The position numbers and the translations under genes were made by a program. Of a DNA stretch of 64,000 nucleotides, positions 30,286-40,100 are shown one piece after another; the stretch's first letter is position 1; each line of letters begins with the position of its first letter. The notes below the pieces were generated by a model. It was not told the DNA's origin. It made no database searches and worked only from the letters and a program-made list of their open reading frames with translations. The DNA is taken from assembly GCA_903917345.1 (NCBI GenBank), contig CAIXAE010000003.1, positions 62,001-126,000 of the forward strand, given 5' to 3'. Source of the DNA: an uncultured Methylococcaceae bacterium (lineage in GTDB: Bacteria > Pseudomonadota > Gammaproteobacteria > Methylococcales > Methylomonadaceae).

Positions 30286-31659
30286 ATTTTAAAATTCTTC
30301 AAAAAACTCATCAGCCCAGCTATAAAAGATGCTGAGCCAGTTGCGAATAACGTTAGAGTTTATTCGCGATCTGAGCATAATATTTCGCGATCTCAAATTA
30401 GTGAAAATGCGCTGAAAGTTCTCTATAAGTTGCAAAAAGAAGGCTATAGCGCCTATCTTGTCGGCGGTTGTGTGCGCGACTTATTGCTAGGGCGCGAGCC
30501 TAAAGATTTTGATGTGGTGACTAACGCTGACCCTGAAGAAATAAAAAAGGTTTTTAGAAATTGTCGATTAATTGGTCGGCGATTCCGCTTAGCGCACGTG
30601 CATTTTGGCAGAGAAGTGATTGAAGTAGCCACCTTTAGAGGTGCTGCTGAATCAAGTAATGATGAAAAACAAGTCCTCAACAATGAGGGGCGTTTATTAC
30701 GTGATAATGTCTATGGCACTATTGAAGAAGATGTATGGCGCCGTGATTTTACCGTCAATGCACTTTACTACAACATTAAAGATTTCTCGGTGGTCGATTA
30801 TGTCAATGGCATGGCAGATCACAAAGCGGCTCAGTTAAAATTAATTGGTGATCCGGAAACAAGATTCCGTGAAGACCCTGTACGTATGATACGTGCGGTG
30901 CGTTTTGCAGTTAAATTAGGATTCAGTATCGATGTGAAATGTGAGCAAGCCATGCATAAGGTGGCTGACTTGTTATCTAGCATTCCATCTGCTCGACTTT
31001 ACGATGAAGCGATAAAGTTATTTTTGTCTGGTTACGGCCTGCAAACTTTTGAGATGCTCAGGCATTATGGGTTATTTAAAGAACTGTTCCCCGCTACTGA
31101 GCATAGTTTAGCTGTTGAGGATGATGGTTTCCCAAGACAATTACTGATTAAGGCTTTAGAAAATTCTGATAACAGAATTGCTGATGGCAAAACGGTGACC
31201 GCTTATTTCCTATTTGCGGCGTTCTTATGGGAGCCTGTGCAAATAAGAGCGGCAGACAAAATAGTGCGCGGCGTGCCTGAATATATTGCTTATCAGGATG
31301 CCGCGAATGAAGTTATTTCTCAGCAAGTTAAAAGTACCGCATTGCCTCGGCATATCACAATGGCAATGCGAGAAGTCTGGACTTTACAGAGTAAGTTCAA
31401 TTCACGTTATGGTTCCAAACCCAGTCGACTAATTACCCATCCGCGTTTTAGAGCGGGATATGATTTTTTAGTGCTACGGGCAGAGACCGGTGGTGCAGAT
31501 AAGGAATTGGCAGAATGGTGGGGTAAGTATCAAGAAGCCAATGAAAATGATCAAAGAAAAATGACGCAACCACCTCGTAAAGCGGCAGGTGGTAAGTCAA
31601 CTCGAAAAAGAGGTTATCGGCCTCGCGTTAAAAAAACGTCCCCAGGGAATGAGGCCTAA
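30286..31659 (+). CDS. pcnB: Poly(A) polymerase I, probable AUU start
   Basis: PcnB adds 3' poly(A) tails that mark RNA for decay. The nucleotidyltransferase motif is LVGGCVRDLLLGREPKDFDVVT, with RRDFTVNALYYN and the RNA-binding middle domain after it; the C-terminus is very basic. The first ATG/GTG/TTG in frame (TTG 30430) would cut off the conserved HNISRSQISENALKVLYKL that precedes the motif in the family. The frame is open only back to a stop at 30265, and the only near-start codon with a ribosome site is ATT at 30286, eight bases after AGGG. This gives 457 residues, close to E. coli PcnB (465), which is known to start with AUU. Confidence 0.93.
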   Translation: MLKFFKKLISPAIKDAEPVANNVRVYSRSEHNISRSQISENALKVLYKLQKEGYSAYLVGGCVRDLLLGREPKDFDVVTNADPEEIKKVFRNCRLIGRRFRLAHVHFGREVIEVATFRGAAESSNDEKQVLNNEGRLLRDNVYGTIEEDVWRRDFTVNALYYNIKDFSVVDYVNGMADHKAAQLKLIGDPETRFREDPVRMIRAVRFAVKLGFSIDVKCEQAMHKVADLLSSIPSARLYDEAIKLFLSGYGLQTFEMLRHYGLFKELFPATEHSLAVEDDGFPRQLLIKALENSDNRIADGKTVTAYFLFAAFLWEPVQIRAADKIVRGVPEYIAYQDAANEVISQQVKSTALPRHITMAMREVWTLQSKFNSRYGSKPSRLITHPRFRAGYDFLVLRAETGGADKELAEWWGKYQEANENDQRKMTQPPRKAAGGKSTRKRGYRPRVKKTSPGNEA

Positions 31660-31710
31660 AGGTAACAGCTTAACTGACTAGCTATTATCTGTTAACTAAT
31701 CGGATTAATT

Positions 31711-32214
31711 ATGAATAACATCTCTTGTGAGCTTATGACTGCTTACATAGGTTTAGGCAGTAACCTTGAAACCCCCGTTGCACAAATCAACTCAGCGCGT
31801 ATAGCAATCACTCAAATTGAGGGTGTTCAAGAACTCGCGTTTTCTAGTTTGTATCACAGTTTACCTATGGGGCCGCAAGATCAACCAGACTATGTTAACG
31901 CAGTGATGGCCATAAGCACCTCATTGGAACCCTTAGAGTTATTGAGCAGTTTGCAGGCTATAGAAAATGCGCAAGGCCGTGTTCGAATAGGTGAGCGATG
32001 GGGTGCTAGAACGCTAGATTTAGATATTTTGCTCTATGGTAATGCTGAGCTTGATTTTCCAGACTTAAAAGTACCGCATGTAGGTATAGCAGAAAGGTCT
32101 TTTGTTTTGTACCCATTGCAAGAAATTGCGCCTGATTTATGGATTCCAGGAAAAGCGGCCTTGGCTGATCTCGTATCGCAATGTCCTTTAGATGGCCTCA
32201 GACGATTGGACTAA
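31711..32214 (+). CDS. folK: 2-amino-4-hydroxy-6-hydroxymethyldihydropteridine pyrophosphokinase
   Basis: A 167-residue pyrophosphokinase of folate synthesis. Signatures are AYIGLGSNLETP near the start, PMGPQDQPDYVNAV and RWGARTLDLDILLYG, followed by VPHVGIAERSFVL. The ATG at 31711 gives eight residues more than the usual MTAYIGLGSN start at 31735, and either could be used. It lies between pcnB and panB in the usual gammaproteobacterial order, one base before the panB ATG. Confidence 0.95.
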   Translation: MNNISCELMTAYIGLGSNLETPVAQINSARIAITQIEGVQELAFSSLYHSLPMGPQDQPDYVNAVMAISTSLEPLELLSSLQAIENAQGRVRIGERWGARTLDLDILLYGNAELDFPDLKVPHVGIAERSFVLYPLQEIAPDLWIPGKAALADLVSQCPLDGLRRLD

Positions 32215-32215
32215 T

Positions 32216-33031
32216 ATGACTTATTTAAATCCCGAACAGGTGGCCTCTTTAATCACTATCAATGATTTAAAGGCAATGAAACAGAGCGGAGAAAAGATTT
32301 CCTGCTTAACGGCCTATGATGCTAGCTTTAGCGCTTTAATTGATAATGCGGGAGTCGATTTAATGCTGGTCGGCGACTCATTAGGGATGGTGATGCAAGG
32401 TCATGATACGACATTGCCCGTCACTATTTCCGACATGGTTTACCATAGTCGTTGTGTAACTCAAGCCAGGAAAAGAGCTTTTGTTATTGCCGATCTCCCT
32501 TTTATGACTTATACGACGCCTGCTGTTGCTGCTAAAAATGCAGCGCGATTAATGCAGGTTGGTGGTGCGCAAATGGTAAAGTTGGAAGGTGCGCATATGG
32601 AAGTGGTGAGTTTTTTAGTTAATTTAGGTGTGCCAGTGTGTGCGCATTTAGGGTTATTACCACAGTCGATTAATCAGTTGGGTAGTTATAAAGTACAAGG
32701 TAAAGACTCAAATGAATCGGCTAAAATAAAATCTGATGCGCTAAAGCTTCAATCGGCGGGTGCCAGTTTATTGGTTTTAGAGTGTGTGCCTGCAGATCTT
32801 GCTGAAGAAATTACCGAGCTGTTAAATATCCCTGTGATTGGTATTGGGGCCGGAGTAGGTTGTGATGGTCAAGTATTAGTCTTGTACGATATGTTGGATA
32901 TTGGCACAGGTAAACGACCACGTTTTTCTAAGAATTTTATGTCGGGCGCCACTTCCATTGCGGGTGCTATTCAAGCTTATCATCAGGCTGTTAAAGCGCA
33001 GCAGTTTCCGAGTGTTGAGCATACTTTTTAA
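32216..33031 (+). CDS. panB: Ketopantoate hydroxymethyltransferase
   Basis: A 271-residue enzyme making ketopantoate from alpha-ketoisovalerate and methylene-tetrahydrofolate. Motifs are LTAYDASFSALIDNAGVD, VGDSLGMVMQGHDTTLPV and GIGAGVGCDGQVLVLYDML. I use the ATG at 32216, one base after the folK stop; an upstream extension inside folK is unlikely. panC follows after 5 bases. Confidence 0.96.
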   Translation: MTYLNPEQVASLITINDLKAMKQSGEKISCLTAYDASFSALIDNAGVDLMLVGDSLGMVMQGHDTTLPVTISDMVYHSRCVTQARKRAFVIADLPFMTYTTPAVAAKNAARLMQVGGAQMVKLEGAHMEVVSFLVNLGVPVCAHLGLLPQSINQLGSYKVQGKDSNESAKIKSDALKLQSAGASLLVLECVPADLAEEITELLNIPVIGIGAGVGCDGQVLVLYDMLDIGTGKRPRFSKNFMSGATSIAGAIQAYHQAVKAQQFPSVEHTF

Positions 33032-33036
33032 AGCTT

Positions 33037-33885
33037 ATGCAACTTCTTAATACCGTACCTGATTTACGCGCTGTTATTAAAGAGTGGCGGCTAGCCGGTG
33101 AAAGCATTGCTTTTGTACCGACAATGGGTAATTTACATGCGGGGCATATTGATTTAGTTAATAAAGCTAAAGCGTCTGCAGATAGAGTGGTCGTAAGTAT
33201 CTTTGTGAATCCAACTCAGTTTGGCGTAGGAGAAGATTTTTCTACTTATCCACGCACAGAACAGGCTGATCAAGAAAAATTAATAACCGCAAGTGTTGAC
33301 GCCTTGTTTTTACCTGCTGTTTCGGATGTGTATAGTTCAGATGCTGCGACCGTGATTACGGTGAGCGGGATTTCTGAAAGATATTGCGGAGCTTTTAGGT
33401 CAGGGCACTTTAGTGGCGTCGCAACCGTAGTGTGTAAGCTATTTAATATTGTGCAGCCTGATAAAGCCTTGTTTGGGCTAAAGGATTTTCAGCAATTAAC
33501 GGTCATTAAAACCATGGTTCGGGATTTAAATATCCCCGTTGAAATCATTCCTGTAGCAACGGTAAGAGAAGAGAGTGGTTTGGCGTTAAGCTCCAGAAAT
33601 GGCTATTTAACAGCGTTAGAAAAGCAAGTGGCACCGGAGATTTATCGAGCGCTATGTGTAATAAAAGAGGCTGTTTTAGCGGGTGGACAATCGTTCGAGG
33701 AACTAGAAAAGCAAGGGTTAATGACATTAGAGCAATTTGGCTTCAAACCTGATTATCTATGTATATGTCGCGCTCATGATTTAAATTTAGCTTCAGATGA
33801 GGATGCTGAATTAGTGATCTTAGTCGCAGCTAAGTTGGGTAAAACTCGATTAATAGATAATATTTATTTCTCAAGGGGTAATTAG
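33037..33885 (+). CDS. panC: Pantothenate synthetase
   Basis: A 282-residue ligase joining pantoate and beta-alanine with ATP. FVPTMGNLHAGHIDLV carries the HIGH-type nucleotide-binding motif, followed by SIFVNPTQFG, FSGVATVVCKLFNIVQPD, FGLKDFQQL and the SSRNGYL loop. panB-panC form an operon; panD follows after a 232-base gap. Confidence 0.97.
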   Translation: MQLLNTVPDLRAVIKEWRLAGESIAFVPTMGNLHAGHIDLVNKAKASADRVVVSIFVNPTQFGVGEDFSTYPRTEQADQEKLITASVDALFLPAVSDVYSSDAATVITVSGISERYCGAFRSGHFSGVATVVCKLFNIVQPDKALFGLKDFQQLTVIKTMVRDLNIPVEIIPVATVREESGLALSSRNGYLTALEKQVAPEIYRALCVIKEAVLAGGQSFEELEKQGLMTLEQFGFKPDYLCICRAHDLNLASDEDAELVILVAAKLGKTRLIDNIYFSRGN

Positions 33886-34117
33886 ATACTAACGTGGTTA
33901 TATTTTTTATATGTAAGTTGTTGTTATTATTGAAGATTAATGATGTTAAGGGCTGTAAGTCTTTTATACTAGGTTCTTTTCTTGTAAACTGAACTAGCTT
34001 GTTGATTATAAGGCGCATTATTAAAGTTGTTGGGAAGGGGCGGATATCAAAAAGTTGATGGACTCTTTTATTTAATGGATAATGTCCGGTTTTCAAATGT
34101 ATTTATAGTGTTTTATT

Positions 34118-34501
34118 ATGCAAATTACGATGCTTAAAGCGAAGTTACATAGAGCCACCGTGACGCGTTCAGAGTTGGGTTATGAGGGATCTTGTGCGAT
34201 AGATGGCGCTATTCTTGATCTAGCTGGCATAAAAGAATACGAGCAAATCCAAATCTATAATATCAATAACGGTGAGCGTTTTACCACGTATGCTATTCGT
34301 GCTGAGAGCGGCTCAGGCGTATTTTCAGTGAATGGCGCGGCTGCTCGTTTAGCGTGTCCAGGTGATTTAATTATTGTCTGTGCTTATACCCTTCTTAATG
34401 AACAAGAAGCTGAGCAGCATAAACCTAAGTTGGTTTATTTTAACGATAAAAATGAAGTCGTTCGTTCTGCCTCATCGATACCAGTGCAGGCAGCGGGTTA
34501 G
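34118..34501 (+). CDS. panD: Aspartate 1-decarboxylase
   Basis: A 127-residue pro-enzyme that supplies beta-alanine for pantothenate. It self-cleaves between Gly and Ser in YEGSCAID to make the pyruvoyl cofactor on that serine. The motif [12 protein letters not shown] suggests the native start may be the internal ATG at 34130; the ATG at 34118 adds four residues. It has its own leader and a strong terminator after it. Confidence 0.95.
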   Translation: MQITMLKAKLHRATVTRSELGYEGSCAIDGAILDLAGIKEYEQIQIYNINNGERFTTYAIRAESGSGVFSVNGAAARLACPGDLIIVCAYTLLNEQEAEQHKPKLVYFNDKNEVVRSASSIPVQAAG

Positions 34502-34525
34502 TTTTTAAACGACGGTCTAGTACAT

Positions 34526-34560
34526 AAGCCCGCAAGTTACATAACTTAGCGGGCTTTTTA
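34526..34560 (+). terminator. Intrinsic terminator after panD
   Basis: AAGCCCGC and GCGGGCTT form a GC-rich stem, extended by an inner AAGTT/AACTT pairing, and are followed by TTTTATT. It lies 25 bases after the panD stop. Confidence 0.88.
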
Positions 34561-34640
34561 TTGCTTATGCTAAAAAAGTTAATCAGACTTTAAAAGCATA
34601 ACTTGGTCTGATAATGCTTTGGTAATGGAAGTCACTTTGC

Positions 34641-35108
34641 ATGCAAATTAATTTGATCACTGTTGGAAATCGAATGCCTAGCTGGGTTGAGCAAGGTTAT
34701 GATGAATATGCTAAGCGCATGCCGCGAGAGTGTGAATTGGTGCTTAAAGAAGTGGCTCCGGGTAAGCGGACTAAAAACAGTGATGTGGCCCGTATTGTCA
34801 GAGATGAAGGTGAGCGAATGTTGGCGGCCATTCCACAGGGCTCGCATATTGTTACCTTGGATATTCCTGGTAAACCTTGGACCACGCCAGAATTGTCAGA
34901 TGCGATGAAGCGCTGGTTAGAAAGTGGTCAAAATGTAGCTTTGTTAGTGGGTGGGCCGGAAGGCTTGGCTGATTCGGCTAAAAAATTAGCACGCGAGTCA
35001 TGGAGTTTGTCTAAGTTAACTTTTCCACATCCTTTGGTGCGTATCGTTGTAGCTGAGCAGTTGTATCGTGCATGGAGCATTCTTAATAATCATCCCTATC
35101 ATCGATAA
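34641..35108 (+). CDS. rlmH: 23S rRNA pseudouridine1915 N3-methyltransferase
   Basis: A 155-residue SPOUT methyltransferase that modifies pseudouridine 1915 in helix 69. It starts [16 protein letters not shown] and has the SAM knot motifs [24 protein letters not shown] and LPHPLVR-like [18 protein letters not shown]. rsfS is not adjacent. The stop overlaps the maf start by one base (TAATG). Confidence 0.96.
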   Translation: MQINLITVGNRMPSWVEQGYDEYAKRMPRECELVLKEVAPGKRTKNSDVARIVRDEGERMLAAIPQGSHIVTLDIPGKPWTTPELSDAMKRWLESGQNVALLVGGPEGLADSAKKLARESWSLSKLTFPHPLVRIVVAEQLYRAWSILNNHPYHR

Positions 35109-35683
35109 TGAGCAGTCAAATTATTCTTGCTTCTGCATCGCCTCGGCGTAGAGAACTTTTGGATCAAATAAGGGTCAGTTATCAAGTTCACGCGGTTGAT
35201 TTGGATGAGACGCCATTACCTAATGAAGAACCCTTAGCTTACGTTAAAAGAGTCGCCGCAGAAAAGTCAGCACTGTGTGTTGTGCAACTTAAGCCTACTT
35301 TACCTGTATTAGCTGCCGATACCTCAGTGATTTTAGATGGTCTTATTATGGGTAAACCTAAAGACCAAGCGGATGCTGTGAACATGTTGATGCAATTATC
35401 AGGTAAAACACATCTGGTGGTGAGCGCTTTATCTCTAAGAGGATGCCAGCATTTTGAAGCGCTTAGTATCACAGAAGTGACTTTTAGGGACTTATCAGAA
35501 CAAGAAATTTTAGATTATTGGAATACTGGTGAGCCGATGGATAAAGCGGGCAGTTATGCCATTCAGGGCTTGGGTGGACTATTTGTAAAATCAATCGTCG
35601 GTAGTTTTTCGGGAGTGGTTGGTTTACCATTGTTTGAAACAGCCCAGTTATTATCGAAACAAGGCATAGAGCTACTTAAATGA
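35108..35683 (+). CDS. maf: Maf family nucleoside triphosphate pyrophosphatase
   Basis: A 191-residue house-cleaning pyrophosphatase. Motifs are IILASASPRRRELLDQ, the EKSA segment, AADTSVILDG and YAIQGLGGLFVKSIVGSFSGVVGLP. The SASPRR start and position directly before rng match the YhdE type, which acts on dTTP and UTP. It overlaps rlmH by 1 base and rng by 4. Confidence 0.94.
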   Translation: MSSQIILASASPRRRELLDQIRVSYQVHAVDLDETPLPNEEPLAYVKRVAAEKSALCVVQLKPTLPVLAADTSVILDGLIMGKPKDQADAVNMLMQLSGKTHLVVSALSLRGCQHFEALSITEVTFRDLSEQEILDYWNTGEPMDKAGSYAIQGLGGLFVKSIVGSFSGVVGLPLFETAQLLSKQGIELLK

Positions 35684-37134
35684 GTGAAGAGATTTTAATC
35701 AATGTAACGCCACCTGAAACGCGGGTCGCAGTCATTGAAAACGGTGTATTACAAGAGCTCATTATTGAAAGAACACGTGAGCGTGGCTTAGTAGGTAACA
35801 TCTATAAAGGAGAAGTGTGCCGAGTATTGCCCGGTATGCAGGCAGCTTTTGTCGATATTGGATTACCTAAGGCGGCGTTTATTCATATCTCAGATTTATG
35901 TGCTAAAGATATAGAAGAAAAAAAGTCTGATCTAATAGAGCATTATTTACGAGAAGGCCAGCAACTCGTTGTGCAAGTGGTTAAGGATCCATTAGGTAGT
36001 AAAGGTGCGCGATTAACCACAGAAATATCTATTCCTTCTCGTTATCAAGTCTATATGCCTTATTCAAAAAATTCAGGCGTGTCACAGCGAATAGAAATTG
36101 ATGCGGAAAAGACCCGATTAAGAGACTGTTTAGATGCCTTTAGACAAGAGCATAAATGCGGTGGATTTATTGCTAGAACGGCGGCTGAATGTGTGCCGGA
36201 AGAGATACTGATAGCTGATATGACTTTTTTGTTGAAGCTATGGGAGTCTATTTTAAAGAAAATTGTCTCGGCGAAACCTAAGCAATTTATTCATAAAGAT
36301 TTACCTCTCAGTATTAGAACGCTGAGGGATTTGTATAAAGAAAGTTTGGATAGAGTTCGTGTGGATTCTAAAGAAACTTATCATAGTTTATTAGAATTCG
36401 CAGAGGTGTTTGTACCGGAAATCGTACCCGTGATCGAACACTATTCTGGTGAATGTCCGGTTTTTGATATTTACAGTGTCGAAGATGAAATCAAGAAAGC
36501 CTTAGATCGTAAAGTTAAATTAAAGTCAGGTGGCTATTTGATTTTTGATCAAACTGAAGCGATGACCACGGTTGATGTGAATACCGGCGGATATGTCGGT
36601 GGGCGCAACCTTGAAGAAACTATCTTTAAGACTAATTTAGAAGCCGCACAGACTATTGCTCGACAATTAAGACTCAGAAACTTAGGTGGAATCATTATTA
36701 TCGATTTTATCGATATGAAGAGCGAGGATCATAAGAAATTAGTCTTGCAAGCCTTGGAACGTAATTTAGAAAAAGACAGAGCTAAAACGAATATTACCGA
36801 AGTTTCCGTGTTGGGATTGGTGGAAATGACCCGGAAGAGAACACGAGAAAGTTTGCAGCATATTCTGTGCGAGCCTTGCACAGCCTGTGGTGGACGTGGT
36901 GTATTAAAAACACCTGAATCCATGTGCTTGGAGATTTTTAGAGAGATTATTCGTGAGGTCAGACTTTATAAGGTCCAAACATTGTTGGTATTAGCGGCTA
37001 ATGAAGTGGTTGAAATGTTATTGGATGAAGAAGCCGATATGTTGGCGGAGTTAGAAATATTCTTAGGTGTACAGATTAAGTTTAGAGTAGAAGCTCAATA
37101 TAATCAGGAACAATATGACGTTGTACTTCTTTAA
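35680..37134 (+). CDS. rng: Ribonuclease G
   Basis: A 484-residue endoribonuclease of the RNase E/G family that processes the 5' end of 16S rRNA and decays some mRNAs. It has an N-terminal S1 domain (GNIYKGEVCRVLPGMQAAFVDIG), the DNase I-like catalytic site with TVDVNTGGYVG and IIIIDFIDM, and the zinc-link cysteines in CEPCTACGGRG. The lack of a long C-terminal scaffold separates it from RNase E. Overlaps maf by 4 bases. Confidence 0.96.
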   Translation: MSEEILINVTPPETRVAVIENGVLQELIIERTRERGLVGNIYKGEVCRVLPGMQAAFVDIGLPKAAFIHISDLCAKDIEEKKSDLIEHYLREGQQLVVQVVKDPLGSKGARLTTEISIPSRYQVYMPYSKNSGVSQRIEIDAEKTRLRDCLDAFRQEHKCGGFIARTAAECVPEEILIADMTFLLKLWESILKKIVSAKPKQFIHKDLPLSIRTLRDLYKESLDRVRVDSKETYHSLLEFAEVFVPEIVPVIEHYSGECPVFDIYSVEDEIKKALDRKVKLKSGGYLIFDQTEAMTTVDVNTGGYVGGRNLEETIFKTNLEAAQTIARQLRLRNLGGIIIIDFIDMKSEDHKKLVLQALERNLEKDRAKTNITEVSVLGLVEMTRKRTRESLQHILCEPCTACGGRGVLKTPESMCLEIFREIIREVRLYKVQTLLVLAANEVVEMLLDEEADMLAELEIFLGVQIKFRVEAQYNQEQYDVVLL

Positions 37135-37176
37135 TACACGCTTTGATGGCGTAGTGTTTTTTCTTTAATAGGATTT

Positions 37177-40100
37177 ATGATTCATCATTTTAAGCGAGCA
37201 ACTCGGCATTTAATCTTTTGGTCTTTAATTGCCGCGGCGCTCAGTTTAACCACGCTACGCGTGTTAATGTTAAGTGTTGCTGATTACAAAGCCGACTTAT
37301 CCTCCAAAGTGACTGAGTTAGTGGGTGTTCCACTCACTATTGGTAAATTAAGCGCTAATATGCGCGGTTATCGACCTGAGTTAGTCTTGCAAGATATCAA
37401 ACTCTCCTCTACGGTGCTCAATGCACCGCCAGCCATACAGTTAAAAGAAATTCGTTTAGGCATTAATCTTATTGATCTCTTGTTCAGTAGGGAAGTTTTA
37501 TCATCCTCTCGTGTGAGCTTGGTAGGCGCCAAGTTAGAAGTGACTCGTAAAGCGGATGGGAGTATTTCTATTGTTGGATTAAAAGAAGGTGATGAACAGC
37601 CCTTATGGTTGTTGCACGGAGCTCAATATGAGGTTTTAGCCAGTGAATTGACTTGGTTAGATCAAAAGACCCATTCTAAAGCCGTTAAATTGGATGCGGT
37701 CAACTTGGCCATTATGAATGATGGCTCTCAGCATAAGATCAATATTAAGACTAATTTGCCGGGAAAATATGGCGACCACTTAACGGTAGCCATGAACTTT
37801 GTAGGGGACACTTTTAATACTACAGAGCTGAATGGACAGATTTATGTGGAGGGTAAAAATCTTAGTTTGCCCGCTTTAATGCTACTAAATTTGCCTGTGA
37901 GAGGCGTGATTACTTCGGGTGCGGGTGATATTAAGCTTTGGAGTGACTTACAACATTCTCAATTAGTATCGTTGCAAGCTGAAGTCAATTTTCAGCAGTT
38001 GAATATTCAGTTGCCTAATCATGATGCTTTTATAGCGAATGACTTAAAAGCCAAGCTTAAGGGGCACTTGCAAGATAAACGTTGGCAGTTTGATGTAGAG
38101 CAGTTTCTCTTAAAAACTAAAGAGGCTAACGAAGATAAAGTTTGGCCAGATGCGATTTTTAGTGTGTCAGGTGTACTTAACGATACGGATGATTTTCAGC
38201 ATGTATCGGCTTATATGAGGCAGATCGATGTAGCAGAGTTAGCAAGGATTGTGCAGTATTTTGCCCCTTTATCAACAGAGCAGATATCGTTATTTCAGCA
38301 AGCAGATGCTAAAGGCATGTTGGATCATTTAGCGATCTTTGGAGACGTTGATAAGAAAGAGTTGGCCGTAAGTGGATATTTTAAAGGCTTGAGTTTCAAA
38401 CCGGTTGCAGGATCACCAGGACTCGTCAATGTCACTGGCTTTGTTAAAGGCACAGATAAAGACGGTTTTTTAAGTTTCGCATCCCATGATGTTTTGGTGC
38501 TGGCACCCGATGTGTTTCCTGATGCGTTAAAAATTCAAGACCTTACTGGTAAGGTCAATTGGTTGAATAGCGCTAATGATTGGCAAATGAACACGGATAC
38601 ATTGCAAATTGATCTGCAGGACTTTCAGGCTAAGGCGCATTTAAATCTATCGTTACCTAAAAATAATGAACAGCCGTTTATGGATATGCAGCTTTCATTC
38701 ACAAGTTCAAATATTGGTGAGTTAAAACGTTATTTCCCGACTAAAGTCATGAAGCCAGCCGATGTGGTTTGGTTTAGTAAAGCGTTTATGGGTGGGCGGG
38801 TGACTCAGGGTGATTTACTGTATTTTTCTAAATTAGGTGCATATCCCTCTAAAAGTGTGGATGGAGTATTTGAAATAAAGGTAGATGTAGAAGATTTGGG
38901 TTTAGATTATTCCCCTAATTGGCCGATCATTAATCAAATTAATGGTTCAGTTGATGTTGAGCAGCGTGCTATGCGTTGTGAAATTACGCAGGGTAAAAGC
39001 CATGACTTAACGATTACCCAAGCAACCGTAGTGAACCCTGAAATGGGAAAAAGTAAGATCTTGACGGTTAAAGGCAGCTTAGAAGGCGAGATTTCTAATG
39101 TGTTTAAGTTCTTAAAAGCCTCTCCGATTAACTCAGAAGTCGGCTTCTTTGTTGACGCCGTAACGCCACAAGGTTCTACCCCGGTTAGTTTAGATTTAAC
39201 ACTGCCACTCGCTGAGGAAGCGGTACCTAAAGTGTATGGGAAGGCTGAGTTAAGAAATACCAATCTTAATATTAATGCCTTAGATTTAATGGTGAGTAAG
39301 ATTAATGGCGACTTAGAGTTTACTGAGCATGGTGTTTATAGCAAAACGATGCGCGGTCAAGCCTTAGGTAAGTCGATCAAAGTAAATATTAATAAAGAAG
39401 ATCATAAACAAACTTTCGTAAATATTGCGGGTAAAGCAACGGTCAAAGATTTACAGCGTCAATTTACGATGTTGGATTCGGCATTAGTGGACGGTGCTTT
39501 AGAGTATCAAATAAAGCTGGGCTTGCCTTATGAAGGTGCCACTTCAGATTTGGAGTTAATTACTGATTTGCAAGGGGTGAGTTTAGACTTACCTCAATCA
39601 TTGGCTAAAACAAAAGATCAAAAGAAATCGTTGGAGCTAGTCTTTGGATTGAGTGCAGATAAATTATTACCTATTACCTTAAATTATAACCAGCAATTAA
39701 AAGCGGCTGTGCAATTGGATTTAGAAGCGCATCGACTTTATTCCGGGCATGTCTTATTGGGAGAGGGTGATGTCCATCAAGAAAAGGATGCTGGATTAAG
39801 TATAGAAATAAATCAAACCCCGTTGAATTTTCAAGATTGGTTAGGTTTGGCTGCTCAAAAGCAGGACGATAAGTCATCGCCCGTCGATATTAAAAAAATT
39901 AGACTTCAGAGCCAGCAAGCACAATGGAAAGATACGCCATTAGGCGCATTTGATTTGACTTTAAAGCCTAAGGATGGATATTGGCTAGGTGATTTAGAGA
40001 GTGGGTTTGCCACAGGTAAAGTGAGTATTCCCAGAGATTTTAAAGGTTCAGATAAATTAATTTTGGATTTAAGATCACTTAATCTTTCTGCATTTAATGA

